The translations under genes and the position numbers were made by a program. The notes under the pieces were generated by a model. That model was given only the letters and a program-made list of their open reading frames with translations, searched no databases and was not told where the DNA came from. DNA of 64,000 nt from an uncultured Paracoccaceae bacterium (GTDB lineage: Bacteria; Pseudomonadota; Alphaproteobacteria; Rhodobacterales; Rhodobacteraceae), in contig CANMPD010000003.1 of assembly GCA_947499635.1 (NCBI GenBank), positions 186,001 through 250,000 on the forward strand, in the 5' to 3' direction. Below are positions 8,542 through 16,379 of this stretch, one piece after another (position 1 is the stretch's first letter; every line of letters starts with the position of its first letter).

Positions 8542-9219
8542 ATGTCGGGGGCAACGACCCAACCGTCAGGGTTCATTTCGGCCCTAGAAGAGACACTGAT
8601 CGCAGTGCTTCTAGGCTGTATGACACTGTTAACATTCGCCAATGTAATCGCGCGTTATGTTTTTAATTCCAATATTGCATGGGCGCTTGAGGCAACCGTG
8701 TTTTTGTTTGCATGGCTTGTTTTGTTAGGGGCAGCCTATGCAGTGAAAAAGCACGCGCATTTGGGTGTGGATGCCATCTTGAATATGTTGCCTCCGGCAG
8801 GGCGTCGCTTGCTGGGCCTCATTTCCGCGGCTTGCTGTATTGCGTTTTCGCTATTGCTGCTGAAAGGGGCCTATGATTACTGGTCTGTCTTTGCGGATTT
8901 GCCACCCACGTCAGGACGTTGGTTTCCCACTGGTTTCGACCTTAAGGCACGCAGCCAAAGCTTTTACGAAGTGCAAGACATTCCAATGTTGGGCGCATTC
9001 CGTTTTCTAGAAGACATGATCAACTATGGCGACTCTTACGAGAAACTGCCCAAAGTTGTGCCTTATATCGTGCTACCGCTGTCGATGCTTTTACTGGTGG
9101 TACGTTTTGTGCAGGCCGCGATCCAGATTGTGACGGGCAAAACCGACCGCTTGGTTGCCAGCCACGAAGTGGAAGAAGAACTTGAGGCGGTACGCGCCCA
9201 ACACGGAGACCGCACCTAA
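8542..9219 (+). CDS. dctQ: TRAP transporter small membrane subunit DctQ
   Basis: Small integral membrane subunit of the dicarboxylate TRAP transporter, 225 residues. Hydrophobic helices are visible at about residues 16-38, 48-68, 88-108 and 170-190, giving the usual four. Between the third and fourth helices is a long periplasmic or cytoplasmic loop of about 60 residues, as in the longer DctQ proteins of the C4-dicarboxylate systems. ATTCGGAGGCTTGAGC precedes the ATG. The last base of its stop is the first base of the dctM start, so the two are translated together. Confidence 0.9.
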   Translation: MSGATTQPSGFISALEETLIAVLLGCMTLLTFANVIARYVFNSNIAWALEATVFLFAWLVLLGAAYAVKKHAHLGVDAILNMLPPAGRRLLGLISAACCIAFSLLLLKGAYDYWSVFADLPPTSGRWFPTGFDLKARSQSFYEVQDIPMLGAFRFLEDMINYGDSYEKLPKVVPYIVLPLSMLLLVVRFVQAAIQIVTGKTDRLVASHEVEEELEAVRAQHGDRT

Positions 9220-10595
9220 TGGAAGTTGTTCTACTTTTTGCCATGGTCATCGGCTTGTTGTTGATCGGCGTGCCGATTGCGGTTTCGCTGGGCCTGTCGT
9301 CGACCTTGTTCTTGTTGCTGTTCTCGGACAGCTCGCTTGCCTCTGTCGCGGGAACCTTGTTTCAGGCGTTTGAGGGTCACTTTACCCTATTGGCGATCCC
9401 GTTCTTTATTTTGGCGTCATCCTTTATGACAACCGGTGGTGTGGCACAGCGGATCATTCGCTTTTCCATCGCTTGTGTCGGGCACTTACCGGGCGGTCTG
9501 GCCATTGCCGGTGTCTTTGCCTGTATGCTGTTTGCGGCATTGTCCGGCTCATCCCCTGCAACCGTGGTCGCCATTGGGACAATTGTCATCGCAGGGATGC
9601 GTCAGGTTGGTTACACTAAAGAATTCGCTGCCGGTGTGATTTGTAACGCCGGGACATTGGGCATCTTGATCCCACCGTCGATTGTTATGGTGGTTTACGC
9701 CGCCGCGGTCGAAGTCTCTGTGGGTCGGATGTTCCTTGCTGGTGTCATTCCGGGCTTGATGGCCGGGATTATGCTGATGGTCACAATCTATGTGATGGCC
9801 AAGGTGAAAAACCTCCCTCAAGGCGAGTGGAAAGGGTGGGGCGAAGTCCTGACCTCTGCCAAAGATGCAGGCTGGGGCCTGTTCTTGATCGTGATCATTC
9901 TGGGCGGTATCTATGGGGGTATCTTCACACCGACCGAAGCCGCTGCAGTAGCCGCTGTTTATGCGTTTTTGATTGCGTGTTTCGTCTACAAAGACATGGG
10001 ACCGCTGTCGAATGGTGAAGATGCACCCAAGACGCCGCTGTACCAAAAGCCCTATGCGCTGGTTACGGCCTTTGTGCATCCTGATACGCAAAAGACTTTG
10101 TTTGAGGCGGGCAAACTGACTGTCACCTTGTTGTTCGTGATTGCCAACGCGCTGATCCTCAAACATGTTTTAACAGACGAGCAAGTGCCACAACATATCG
10201 CCAATGCGATGCTGTCGGCGGGTTTTGGCCCGGTGATGTTTCTGATCGTGGTTAACATCATATTGTTGATCGGGGGCCAATTCATGGAGCCGTCAGGCCT
10301 GTTGGTTATCGTGGCGCCGCTGGTGTTCCCGATTGCGATTGAGCTGGGGGTGGACCCAATCCATTTGGGCATCATCATGGTCGTCAATATGGAGATTGGG
10401 ATGATCACACCGCCGGTTGGTCTGAACCTCTTTGTGACGTCGGGTGTAGCAGGCATGCCAATGATGGCCGTGGTCCGTGCGGCGTTGCCGTTCCTTGCCG
10501 TTCTCTTCGTCTTTTTGATTATGGTGACTTACATTCCTTGGTTGTCTACGGCTCTCCCCAATTACTTTATGGGGCCAGAGATCATCACCAAGTAA
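9219..10595 (+). CDS. dctM: TRAP transporter large membrane subunit DctM
   Basis: Large transport subunit, 458 residues, almost wholly hydrophobic with about a dozen predicted membrane helices. It carries the sodium-driven transport path. Typical DctM stretches are AISLGLSST-like at the start (here AVSLGLSST), FFILASSFMTTGG, ALSGSSPATVVAIG, GILIPPSIVMVVYA, and MITPPVGLNLFV near the end. A hydrophilic insert at about 255-290 is normal for the longer members. It overlaps dctQ by one base and is followed by a strong terminator at 10611-10638 that ends the dct operon. Confidence 0.94.
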   Translation: MEVVLLFAMVIGLLLIGVPIAVSLGLSSTLFLLLFSDSSLASVAGTLFQAFEGHFTLLAIPFFILASSFMTTGGVAQRIIRFSIACVGHLPGGLAIAGVFACMLFAALSGSSPATVVAIGTIVIAGMRQVGYTKEFAAGVICNAGTLGILIPPSIVMVVYAAAVEVSVGRMFLAGVIPGLMAGIMLMVTIYVMAKVKNLPQGEWKGWGEVLTSAKDAGWGLFLIVIILGGIYGGIFTPTEAAAVAAVYAFLIACFVYKDMGPLSNGEDAPKTPLYQKPYALVTAFVHPDTQKTLFEAGKLTVTLLFVIANALILKHVLTDEQVPQHIANAMLSAGFGPVMFLIVVNIILLIGGQFMEPSGLLVIVAPLVFPIAIELGVDPIHLGIIMVVNMEIGMITPPVGLNLFVTSGVAGMPMMAVVRAALPFLAVLFVFLIMVTYIPWLSTALPNYFMGPEIITK

Positions 10596-10610
10596 ACCAT
10601 GACCCTACAG

Positions 10611-10638
10611 AAAAGCGCCCCCAATCGGGGGCGCTTTT
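10611..10638. terminator. Bidirectional terminator between dctM and tpiA
   Basis: AAAAGCGCCCCC, loop AATC, GGGGGCGCTTTT: a perfect 12-pair stem with an A run on one side and a T run on the other. It can stop transcription arriving from dctM (plus) and from tpiA (minus). Confidence 0.85.
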
Positions 10639-10672
10639 GCAATACGTGTCGCAATACTTTTCAGAGTGCCGC

Positions 10673-11413
10673 TCAAGCAGCGGCGAGAGCGGCAATGATC
10701 GGGGAAAAATCTGCAGCTTTCAGACTGGCACCACCCACCAGCGCGCCGTCGACGTTGGGGACACCAAAAATATCGACAGCATTGCTTGCTTTGACCGATC
10801 CGCCATATAGCAGTGAAAACTGCAGGCCATCGTCCCCAAAACGTTCAACGAGTGCCGCACGCAGGGCATCGTGCACTTCGCTGATTTGCTCTAGCGTAGG
10901 CACCTTGCCGGTTCCAATCGCCCAGATCGGCTCGTAAGCGACGACACAGGTCGCACTGGTGGCGGTGTCGGGCAGAGATGCTGCCAACTGACCACAGACG
11001 ATTTCTAGGGTCTGGCCAGCGTTTCTCTCGTCTAGTGTTTCACCGATGCAAACAACTGCAATCAAACCGGCATCAACGGCAGCCTGGGTTTTCGCGCAAA
11101 CCTGAGCATCTGTTTCGGCATGATCACTGCGGCGTTCAGAGTGGCCTAAAATCACATAACTTGCACCTGCATCACGCAGCATATCTGCCGAGATATCGCC
11201 GGTATGCGCGCCAGAGCTTTTAGCATGACAATCCTGAGCACCAATTTTGACGGCACCAGCCACAGCGGCTGCGCGTGAAATCAAAGGTGCAGGAGGGCAG
11301 ATCAGTACATCTACCCCATCTGGCACTGGGTCTTGGGTCAAGCTGTCCAGCTCTGCCAAGGCTGCGCCCGTACCATTCATCTTCCAATTGCCAGCAGCGA
11401 TTTTACGAGCCAT
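10673..11413 (-). CDS. tpiA: Triosephosphate isomerase
   Basis: Interconverts dihydroxyacetone phosphate and glyceraldehyde 3-phosphate in glycolysis and gluconeogenesis. It has 246 residues, the usual length for the (beta/alpha)8 barrel. Active-site elements are visible: GNWKMNG near the start (catalytic lysine), ILGHSERR (histidine) and AYEPIWAIGTG (glutamate and the flexible loop), then LLYGGSVK for phosphate binding. I start at MARKIAAGNWK because the 19 upstream in-frame residues are not family-like. It is a single-gene transcript between two terminators. Confidence 0.95.
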   Translation of the reverse strand: MARKIAAGNWKMNGTGAALAELDSLTQDPVPDGVDVLICPPAPLISRAAAVAGAVKIGAQDCHAKSSGAHTGDISADMLRDAGASYVILGHSERRSDHAETDAQVCAKTQAAVDAGLIAVVCIGETLDERNAGQTLEIVCGQLAASLPDTATSATCVVAYEPIWAIGTGKVPTLEQISEVHDALRAALVERFGDDGLQFSLLYGGSVKASNAVDIFGVPNVDGALVGGASLKAADFSPIIAALAAA

Positions 11414-11510
11414 GTTTGTTTCCCTATTTTGCTTGAGGTTATTGCTAGCAGTCAGGGCAAAGGGTCGCAATTGTGCTGGATGTAGGTAGCGTTAACAGTT
11501 GCACTATTTT

Positions 11511-11539
11511 TACAAAAACAGGCGGTCAGAGCCGCCTGT
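11511..11539 (-). terminator. Terminator of the Fe-S assembly gene pair
   Basis: ACAGGCGG at 11518-11525 pairs with CCGCCTGT at 11532-11539 across a 6-base loop. Read on the minus strand, it is followed by TTTTTGTA. It lies 35 bases after the stop of the A-type carrier gene. Confidence 0.8.
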
Positions 11540-11573
11540 GTCGTGGTCAATAGACTTAAAACGATTGCCCGCT

Positions 11574-11927
11574 CTATTCTGGTGTTTTAAAGCTAATGCT
11601 TTCACCACATCCGCAGGCGTCTGCGACATTGGGATTGTTGAATTTGAAACTCGATTCAAGCAACGTAGTTTCATAGTCAATTTCGGTGCCAAACAGGAAC
11701 ATCTGTGCCATAGGCGCGATGAGAACCTTGGCGCCATCCTGCTCGACCACCTCATCATTGGGGTCAGGCTGTTCGACATATTCCATTGTATATTCCATGC
11801 CGGCACAGCCGCCTTTTTTGACACCTATGCGCAGACCAGCATGGCCCGCGCTTTGCATCAGTTTGGCGATCTGTCCCGCAGCACGCGGGGTTATTGTTAC
11901 GGCTTGTTTACCTGGAATTGCGAACAT
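11574..11927 (-). CDS. A-type Fe-S cluster carrier (HesB/IscA/SufA family)
   Basis: A 117-residue scaffold or carrier that holds an Fe-S cluster and passes it to target proteins. The three ligand cysteines are in place: C41 in GGCAG, and C105 and C107 in ACGCGES. ITPRAAGQI at the start is the usual beginning of the fold. It overlaps the DUF59 gene by one base, and such pairs occur at the end of suf clusters; the sufBCDS genes are not in this window. Whether it corresponds to SufA, IscA or ErpA cannot be decided from sequence alone. Confidence 0.9.
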   Translation of the reverse strand: MFAIPGKQAVTITPRAAGQIAKLMQSAGHAGLRIGVKKGGCAGMEYTMEYVEQPDPNDEVVEQDGAKVLIAPMAQMFLFGTEIDYETTLLESSFKFNNPNVADACGCGESISFKTPE

Positions 11928-12289
11928 TACATAAATCCTAGCTCAAGGCGGGCCTCGTCGGACATCATTTCCATGCCCCACGGTGGATCCCAGACCAGTT
12001 CCACATCAACCGATTTGACCCCAGCCACAGCCGAGACCGCATCCACGATCCATCCGGGCATCTCCCCTGCAACGGGGCAGCCGGGCGCGGTGAGGGTCAT
12101 GATGATTTTGACATCATTTTCGTCTGAAATATCAATCGTGTATATCAAGCCGAGTTCATAGATATTCACCGGTATTTCCGGGTCATAGATTGAACGGCAA
12201 GCATCAGACACGCTGTCAAACAACGGGTGATTGACAGTTGAGGGCGCAATCAGCGGAGCGCCTTCCATAGGTTCGGTTGCGTCAGTCAT
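11927..12289 (-). CDS. sufT: MIP18/DUF59 Fe-S assembly protein, SufT-like
   Basis: A 120-residue protein of the MIP18 (DUF59) family that helps mature Fe-S proteins. Visible core: IYDPEIPVNIYELGLIY, then MTLTAPGCPV with the conserved cysteine, and VELVWDPPWG. This domain without a P-loop partner is the SufT type. It is first of the two-gene unit and its stop overlaps the start of the A-type carrier by one base, so the two are made together. Confidence 0.88.
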   Translation of the reverse strand: MTDATEPMEGAPLIAPSTVNHPLFDSVSDACRSIYDPEIPVNIYELGLIYTIDISDENDVKIIMTLTAPGCPVAGEMPGWIVDAVSAVAGVKSVDVELVWDPPWGMEMMSDEARLELGFM

Positions 12290-12380
12290 ACAAGTCTCAT
12301 CACGGTTTCTGGTTATTTATATAGGAAACCTATTGGCATAGGTCCAGTGTAAGCACAGATCACATGCGTGAATGTGTGGT

Positions 12381-12653
12381 CTAATCGTTGATATCGTGAT
12401 CAAAAGTTTTGACCTGTCCCGTGGGAAGGGCAAAGATACGGCGCAAAACGAGCCACGACGCCAGAGATGAAGCAGCAAAAATAACCAATAGAACGGGCAA
12501 GTTGGTCAGCGGCATCAGATATTGTAGCAATGCCGTCAAACCTGCACCAATTGCAAAGCCTAAGAATATAAATCCAGGTGCAAGAATTTCGACTATGGCA
12601 AGTCCAATTGCAATCGCAAACCAAACCCACCATAGCATCATGTAATCGATCAC
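12381..12653 (-). CDS. NfeD-like membrane protein (short form)
   Basis: A 90-residue membrane protein with two or three hydrophobic segments (about residues 5-24, 28-45 and 52-70) and a short soluble tail. It corresponds to the short NfeD type that lacks both the serine protease domain and most of the C-terminal OB-fold. Its start overlaps the stop of the upstream SPFH protein by 4 bases. NfeD and SPFH (stomatin or flotillin) proteins are regular partners, thought to act in membrane microdomains or membrane protein quality control. Confidence 0.8.
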   Translation of the reverse strand: MIDYMMLWWVWFAIAIGLAIVEILAPGFIFLGFAIGAGLTALLQYLMPLTNLPVLLVIFAASSLASWLVLRRIFALPTGQVKTFDHDIND

Positions 12654-13540
12654 TTGCTAAATCCTTTGAGCATTTTAAATGCATCTCCAAAGGCTTCGAG
12701 GGCCTGAGCTGGGACAATCACTGTTTGTTTTCCTTCGCCAGCCCCTAATGCATTCAGAGCTTCGACCTGTTTCAGGGCGACTTGGTACTGTGCTGCTTCA
12801 ATGCCATGTTCCGAGATGGCTTTGGCAACCACTTGGGTGGCATAAGCTTCGGCTTCGGCTTGGATGCGGCGGGCTTTGGCGATTTGTTCTGCCGCATAAA
12901 GTTCTGCATCAGCGTTAAGCTCAACAGCACGCTTTTGGCCTTCGGCTTCTGTGACCTGCGCGCGGCGGGCACGTTCGGCATTTAACTGTTGTAACATCGC
13001 GTCACGGGTGGCTTGATCAAGGTTTACATCAAGTATTTCTGCACGGGTGACCTCGATTCCCCAATCATCCACGGCGCTTTCGACGCTGTGTTGGATTTGC
13101 CCGATCAGGCTGGACCGGTTTGATTGCACCTCGTCGAGATCCATTTTGCCGATCTCGGCACGCACGATCCCGGCGACCGTTGTGGCAATTGCGCCGTCAA
13201 CATCGCGGATCCGGTAAACGGTCTTTTCGGGTTCAAGGATGCGATAGAATACCGATGTATCAATTTGGACAAGGACGTTGTCCTTGGTGATTGCGTCCTG
13301 ACTGGCGTTTGGCAATTGGCGTTCTAGGATCGAAACTTTATGGGCGACGTTATCCAGAAACGGGACGATGAAGTTGATCCCCGGGCCAAGCACGGCATGC
13401 AGACGACCAAACCGCTCCACAACAAATTTTTCAGATTGCGGCACAATACGTACGCCTTTGACAACGACAATGACGATGAAGGCCGCAATCAGCACCAAAG
13501 GCAGGTTGTTAGAGAGAAGGGCGATAATCTGTTGTTCCAT
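12650..13540 (-). CDS. qmcA: SPFH/Band 7 (stomatin-like) membrane protein
   Basis: A 296-residue stomatin-like protein: one N-terminal membrane anchor (residues about 8-28), then the SPFH domain (VPQSEKFVVERFGR, GPGINFIVPFLD, ITKDNVLVQIDTSVFYRI), then a helical EA-rich segment that forms the oligomer wall. It matches QmcA in size and layout. Such proteins build large ring assemblies around membrane proteases. It is translated together with the NfeD-like gene through a 4-base overlap. The exact client is unknown. Confidence 0.87.
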   Translation of the reverse strand: MEQQIIALLSNNLPLVLIAAFIVIVVVKGVRIVPQSEKFVVERFGRLHAVLGPGINFIVPFLDNVAHKVSILERQLPNASQDAITKDNVLVQIDTSVFYRILEPEKTVYRIRDVDGAIATTVAGIVRAEIGKMDLDEVQSNRSSLIGQIQHSVESAVDDWGIEVTRAEILDVNLDQATRDAMLQQLNAERARRAQVTEAEGQKRAVELNADAELYAAEQIAKARRIQAEAEAYATQVVAKAISEHGIEAAQYQVALKQVEALNALGAGEGKQTVIVPAQALEAFGDAFKMLKGFSK

Positions 13541-13691
13541 TGGATGACTCTCTCAGGTTTGGATGAGGCATAAGTCGGGTCTGACTTGCCTTTGGTCAAG
13601 GGGAAAACGGTGTGTTTCTCGCGTTGACGTGCTGGTTTACTCAGGACCCTAAAGCGCGGCAGCTGATTAAGTTATGCGATATTGGGCTGTT

Positions 13692-14741
13692 TTAGTGGTG
13701 GATATAATTCATCAAACGCCCCAAGACGCCACCATCAGGCCCTTCTTTCAAGCATTGGCCATCCTCGCCTAATTGGCAGCCCGTTGCCCCCATATGACAG
13801 CCCAATATCGCGTTCGATCCGGGTGCACCTGCGTGGTAATGATATCCAAGGCTGGGCGTTTCGTGACCACCACACATATCGAGATCTTCGGGTACCATGC
13901 CTTCATCATCTGCGCGCGCATGTATCATGTAGCCATCCATTGCCACACCGATTACGTCGCTGTGGTCGGTGACATCAGCAGGCATCGACGCGAGACAATC
14001 GTCCACGACCGCGTGGAGATGATACCCTACATGCGGATTAACGTGGCCACCGCAATCATCAAAGGCTGCAATCGTATGAGCGGCCAAGATCGCGTCTACT
14101 GGCGCGGGTCCCTCAAGGCGGGTGCCATTGAAAGATATGCCTGCAACGTCGTGGTCGGAATGTGTTGGCGATTTTTTTGAGGGGATCGGTTTGACGGGTA
14201 TAACAAATGTAAACTCTAGCGACTGGTCAATATCCGCTAACGCGCATTCCACGCAATAGTTCTGATAAGTCTCGTCTACATCGGGCCGCGCGGCCGCCAT
14301 GCAGCCCTCAAGGGTTTCCGTAACGTGGATGTCGCCGGTTTCTTCGCTGTATAGTTTCCAGTCCGAATCACCATACAATTTATCAAGAGATGTGATGAAC
14401 TCTCCATCCAGATCAACAAGATCACCTTCGTAGATCCACTTGCCCGCGCGATCTGCTGTGTCGGAGGTATTCCTAGGGCACCAGGGGCCAATACGCATGT
14501 CAGCGGGCTCGATTTTGAGAGTTAGCTGCACGCAATCGACGTTAGATCCGTCTGACAAAGTACAGTGCACAAGCTTTGGATCGGTGGTCAATGCATCGGG
14601 GCGGAAATATTCTGTATATGTGGGCAGCGGGCTGTTGGGGTCATGGGCCCAAGCCGCTGGGGTATTTAGGATATTGAATGTGCCAGCGAGCCCGAAAGCC
14701 GCGTAGACAAAGCTACGGAGGAGCAAAGGAGACAGGGACAT
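13692..14741 (-). CDS. Secreted YHYH domain protein
   Basis: A 349-residue exported protein with a signal peptide ending near PAAWAHD. The C-terminal half carries the YHYH signature: VGYHLHAVVDD, then DGYMIHARADDEG, and GYHYHAGAPG near the end. It also has many cysteines (about a dozen), as expected for an oxidising compartment. The domain is named for its histidine motif; metal binding is likely but no reaction is established. It stands alone and is divergent to tgt. Confidence 0.8.
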   Translation of the reverse strand: MSLSPLLLRSFVYAAFGLAGTFNILNTPAAWAHDPNSPLPTYTEYFRPDALTTDPKLVHCTLSDGSNVDCVQLTLKIEPADMRIGPWCPRNTSDTADRAGKWIYEGDLVDLDGEFITSLDKLYGDSDWKLYSEETGDIHVTETLEGCMAAARPDVDETYQNYCVECALADIDQSLEFTFVIPVKPIPSKKSPTHSDHDVAGISFNGTRLEGPAPVDAILAAHTIAAFDDCGGHVNPHVGYHLHAVVDDCLASMPADVTDHSDVIGVAMDGYMIHARADDEGMVPEDLDMCGGHETPSLGYHYHAGAPGSNAILGCHMGATGCQLGEDGQCLKEGPDGGVLGRLMNYIHH

Positions 14742-14959
14742 TGTGAAACTTTCTCGAGTAAATCTATGGAGTGACTGCGCAAGCAGTATGCGTTGTAAAG
14801 ATTACTGGAGTTTGAAAGACGATATGGATCGTGATGACCGCGTTTTAGCCTATACCTGTTTTGAGACAGGTCCCGGAAGCTCTGGACTTGGCTTTTGATT
14901 GGAAAGGTTTTATGCAGCCAGACTGCACCCTTCGCAGCCCTAATCGCTCAGGACATGTT

Positions 14960-16105
14960 ATGACGCATTCGCCCACGCCGCCGCGCATTGAATTTGATCT
15001 CAAGGCCACCGATGGTAAGGCCCGTACCGGGGTGATCAAGACGCCGCGTGGCGATATTCGCACGCCGGCCTTTATGCCAGTTGGGACGGCTGCAACGGTT
15101 AAGGCGATGATGCCCGAAAGCGTGCGTGCAACCGGGGCGGATATTTTGCTGGGGAACACCTATCACCTGATGTTGCGCCCGAGTGCCGAACGGATTGATC
15201 GTTTGGGCGGTTTGCACAAGTTCATGAATTGGGAACGACCAATTTTGACGGACAGTGGCGGGTTTCAAGTGATGTCCTTGGCAGGACTGCGCAAGTTGAC
15301 GGAAAAAGGCGTGACGTTCAAAAGCCATATCGATGGCTCTAAACATGAACTTACGCCGGAACGCTCAATGGAGATCCAACGTCTGTTAGGGTCGGATATC
15401 GTGATGTGTTTTGATGAATGCCCGGCGTTGCCTGCTGATAAAGACCGTATTGCCGAAAGCATGCGTCTTTCTATGCGGTGGGCGCAACGATCGCGAGATG
15501 CGTTTGGTGACCGTCCAGGGCATGCGTTGTTTGGGATTGTTCAAGGCGGACTAGAGGCGGATCTGCGCGAAGAAAGCGCACAGGCGTTGAAAGACATCGG
15601 ATTTGAGGGGTATGCCGTTGGTGGCCTTGCAGTGGGTGAAGGACAGGAGGCGATGTTTGAGTGTCTGGATTACACACCTGATTTCCTGCCACAGGACAAA
15701 CCGCGCTATTTGATGGGAGTCGGCAAACCTGATGATATTGTCGGGGCCGTCGCACGCGGCATTGATATGATGGATTGTGTCCTGCCATCGCGTTCGGGGC
15801 GTACGGGTCAGGCCTTTACACGTCACGGTGTTGTGAATATCAAAAACGCCCGCCACCAAGATGATCCGCGCCCATTGGACGAAAACTGCAGTTGCCCAGC
15901 CTGTCAAAACTATAGCCGTGCCTATCTGCATCATGTTTTCCGCAGCAACGAGATGATTTCAGGCATGCTGCTGACTTGGCATAACCTGCAGTATTTTCAG
16001 GATATTATGCAAGGTATGCGCGACGCGATTGCCGCCGGATCTTTTGCGGCTTGGCAGGCAGATTTTCATGCTGGGCGCGCGCAGGGTGATATCGACGCGC
16101 TGTAA
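14960..16105 (+). CDS. tgt: tRNA-guanine (queuine) transglycosylase
   Basis: Exchanges guanine-34 for preQ1 in tRNAs with GUN anticodons, the entry point to queuosine. The protein has 381 residues from the ATG at 14960, preceded by CAGGAC; the frame is open 33 codons upstream but that part is not family-like. Active-site pieces: [19 protein letters not shown] with substrate-binding glycines, and [18 protein letters not shown] around the nucleophilic aspartate. Zinc ligands appear in [16 protein letters not shown]. Followed by a probable terminator at 16134-16167. Confidence 0.95.
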   Translation: MTHSPTPPRIEFDLKATDGKARTGVIKTPRGDIRTPAFMPVGTAATVKAMMPESVRATGADILLGNTYHLMLRPSAERIDRLGGLHKFMNWERPILTDSGGFQVMSLAGLRKLTEKGVTFKSHIDGSKHELTPERSMEIQRLLGSDIVMCFDECPALPADKDRIAESMRLSMRWAQRSRDAFGDRPGHALFGIVQGGLEADLREESAQALKDIGFEGYAVGGLAVGEGQEAMFECLDYTPDFLPQDKPRYLMGVGKPDDIVGAVARGIDMMDCVLPSRSGRTGQAFTRHGVVNIKNARHQDDPRPLDENCSCPACQNYSRAYLHHVFRSNEMISGMLLTWHNLQYFQDIMQGMRDAIAAGSFAAWQADFHAGRAQGDIDAL

Positions 16106-16133
16106 TCCACTGGAATATGGTTTGTTACTTATT

Positions 16134-16167
16134 CTGCCCTTTTTACAGTCTTTAGGGCAGGATTTTT
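16134..16167 (+). terminator. Probable terminator after tgt
   Basis: CTGCCCT at 16134-16140 pairs with AGGGCAG at 16154-16160 across a 13-base loop, followed by GATTTTTC. It lies 28 bases after the tgt stop. The remaining bases up to lon (16168-16379) must hold the lon promoter; I see no box that I would call. Confidence 0.55.
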
Positions 16168-16379
16168 CTTTGAAACGTACGTCTGTAAGATTTTGGTGAC
16201 CTTGCTTACAATTGTCCCCTTGTGGTCGATGGGGCATGGGGGCACAGTAATGCAAAGCCCATCGTGACAGTTGAAATATGGACACTGTCACACCAGATAA
16301 TAAAATCGAATGAGAAAGCGTCTGATCGTCGCCGTAGATCGGGACCGGACGTTTTGCTAGAATAAATAAAGGACCGAGT

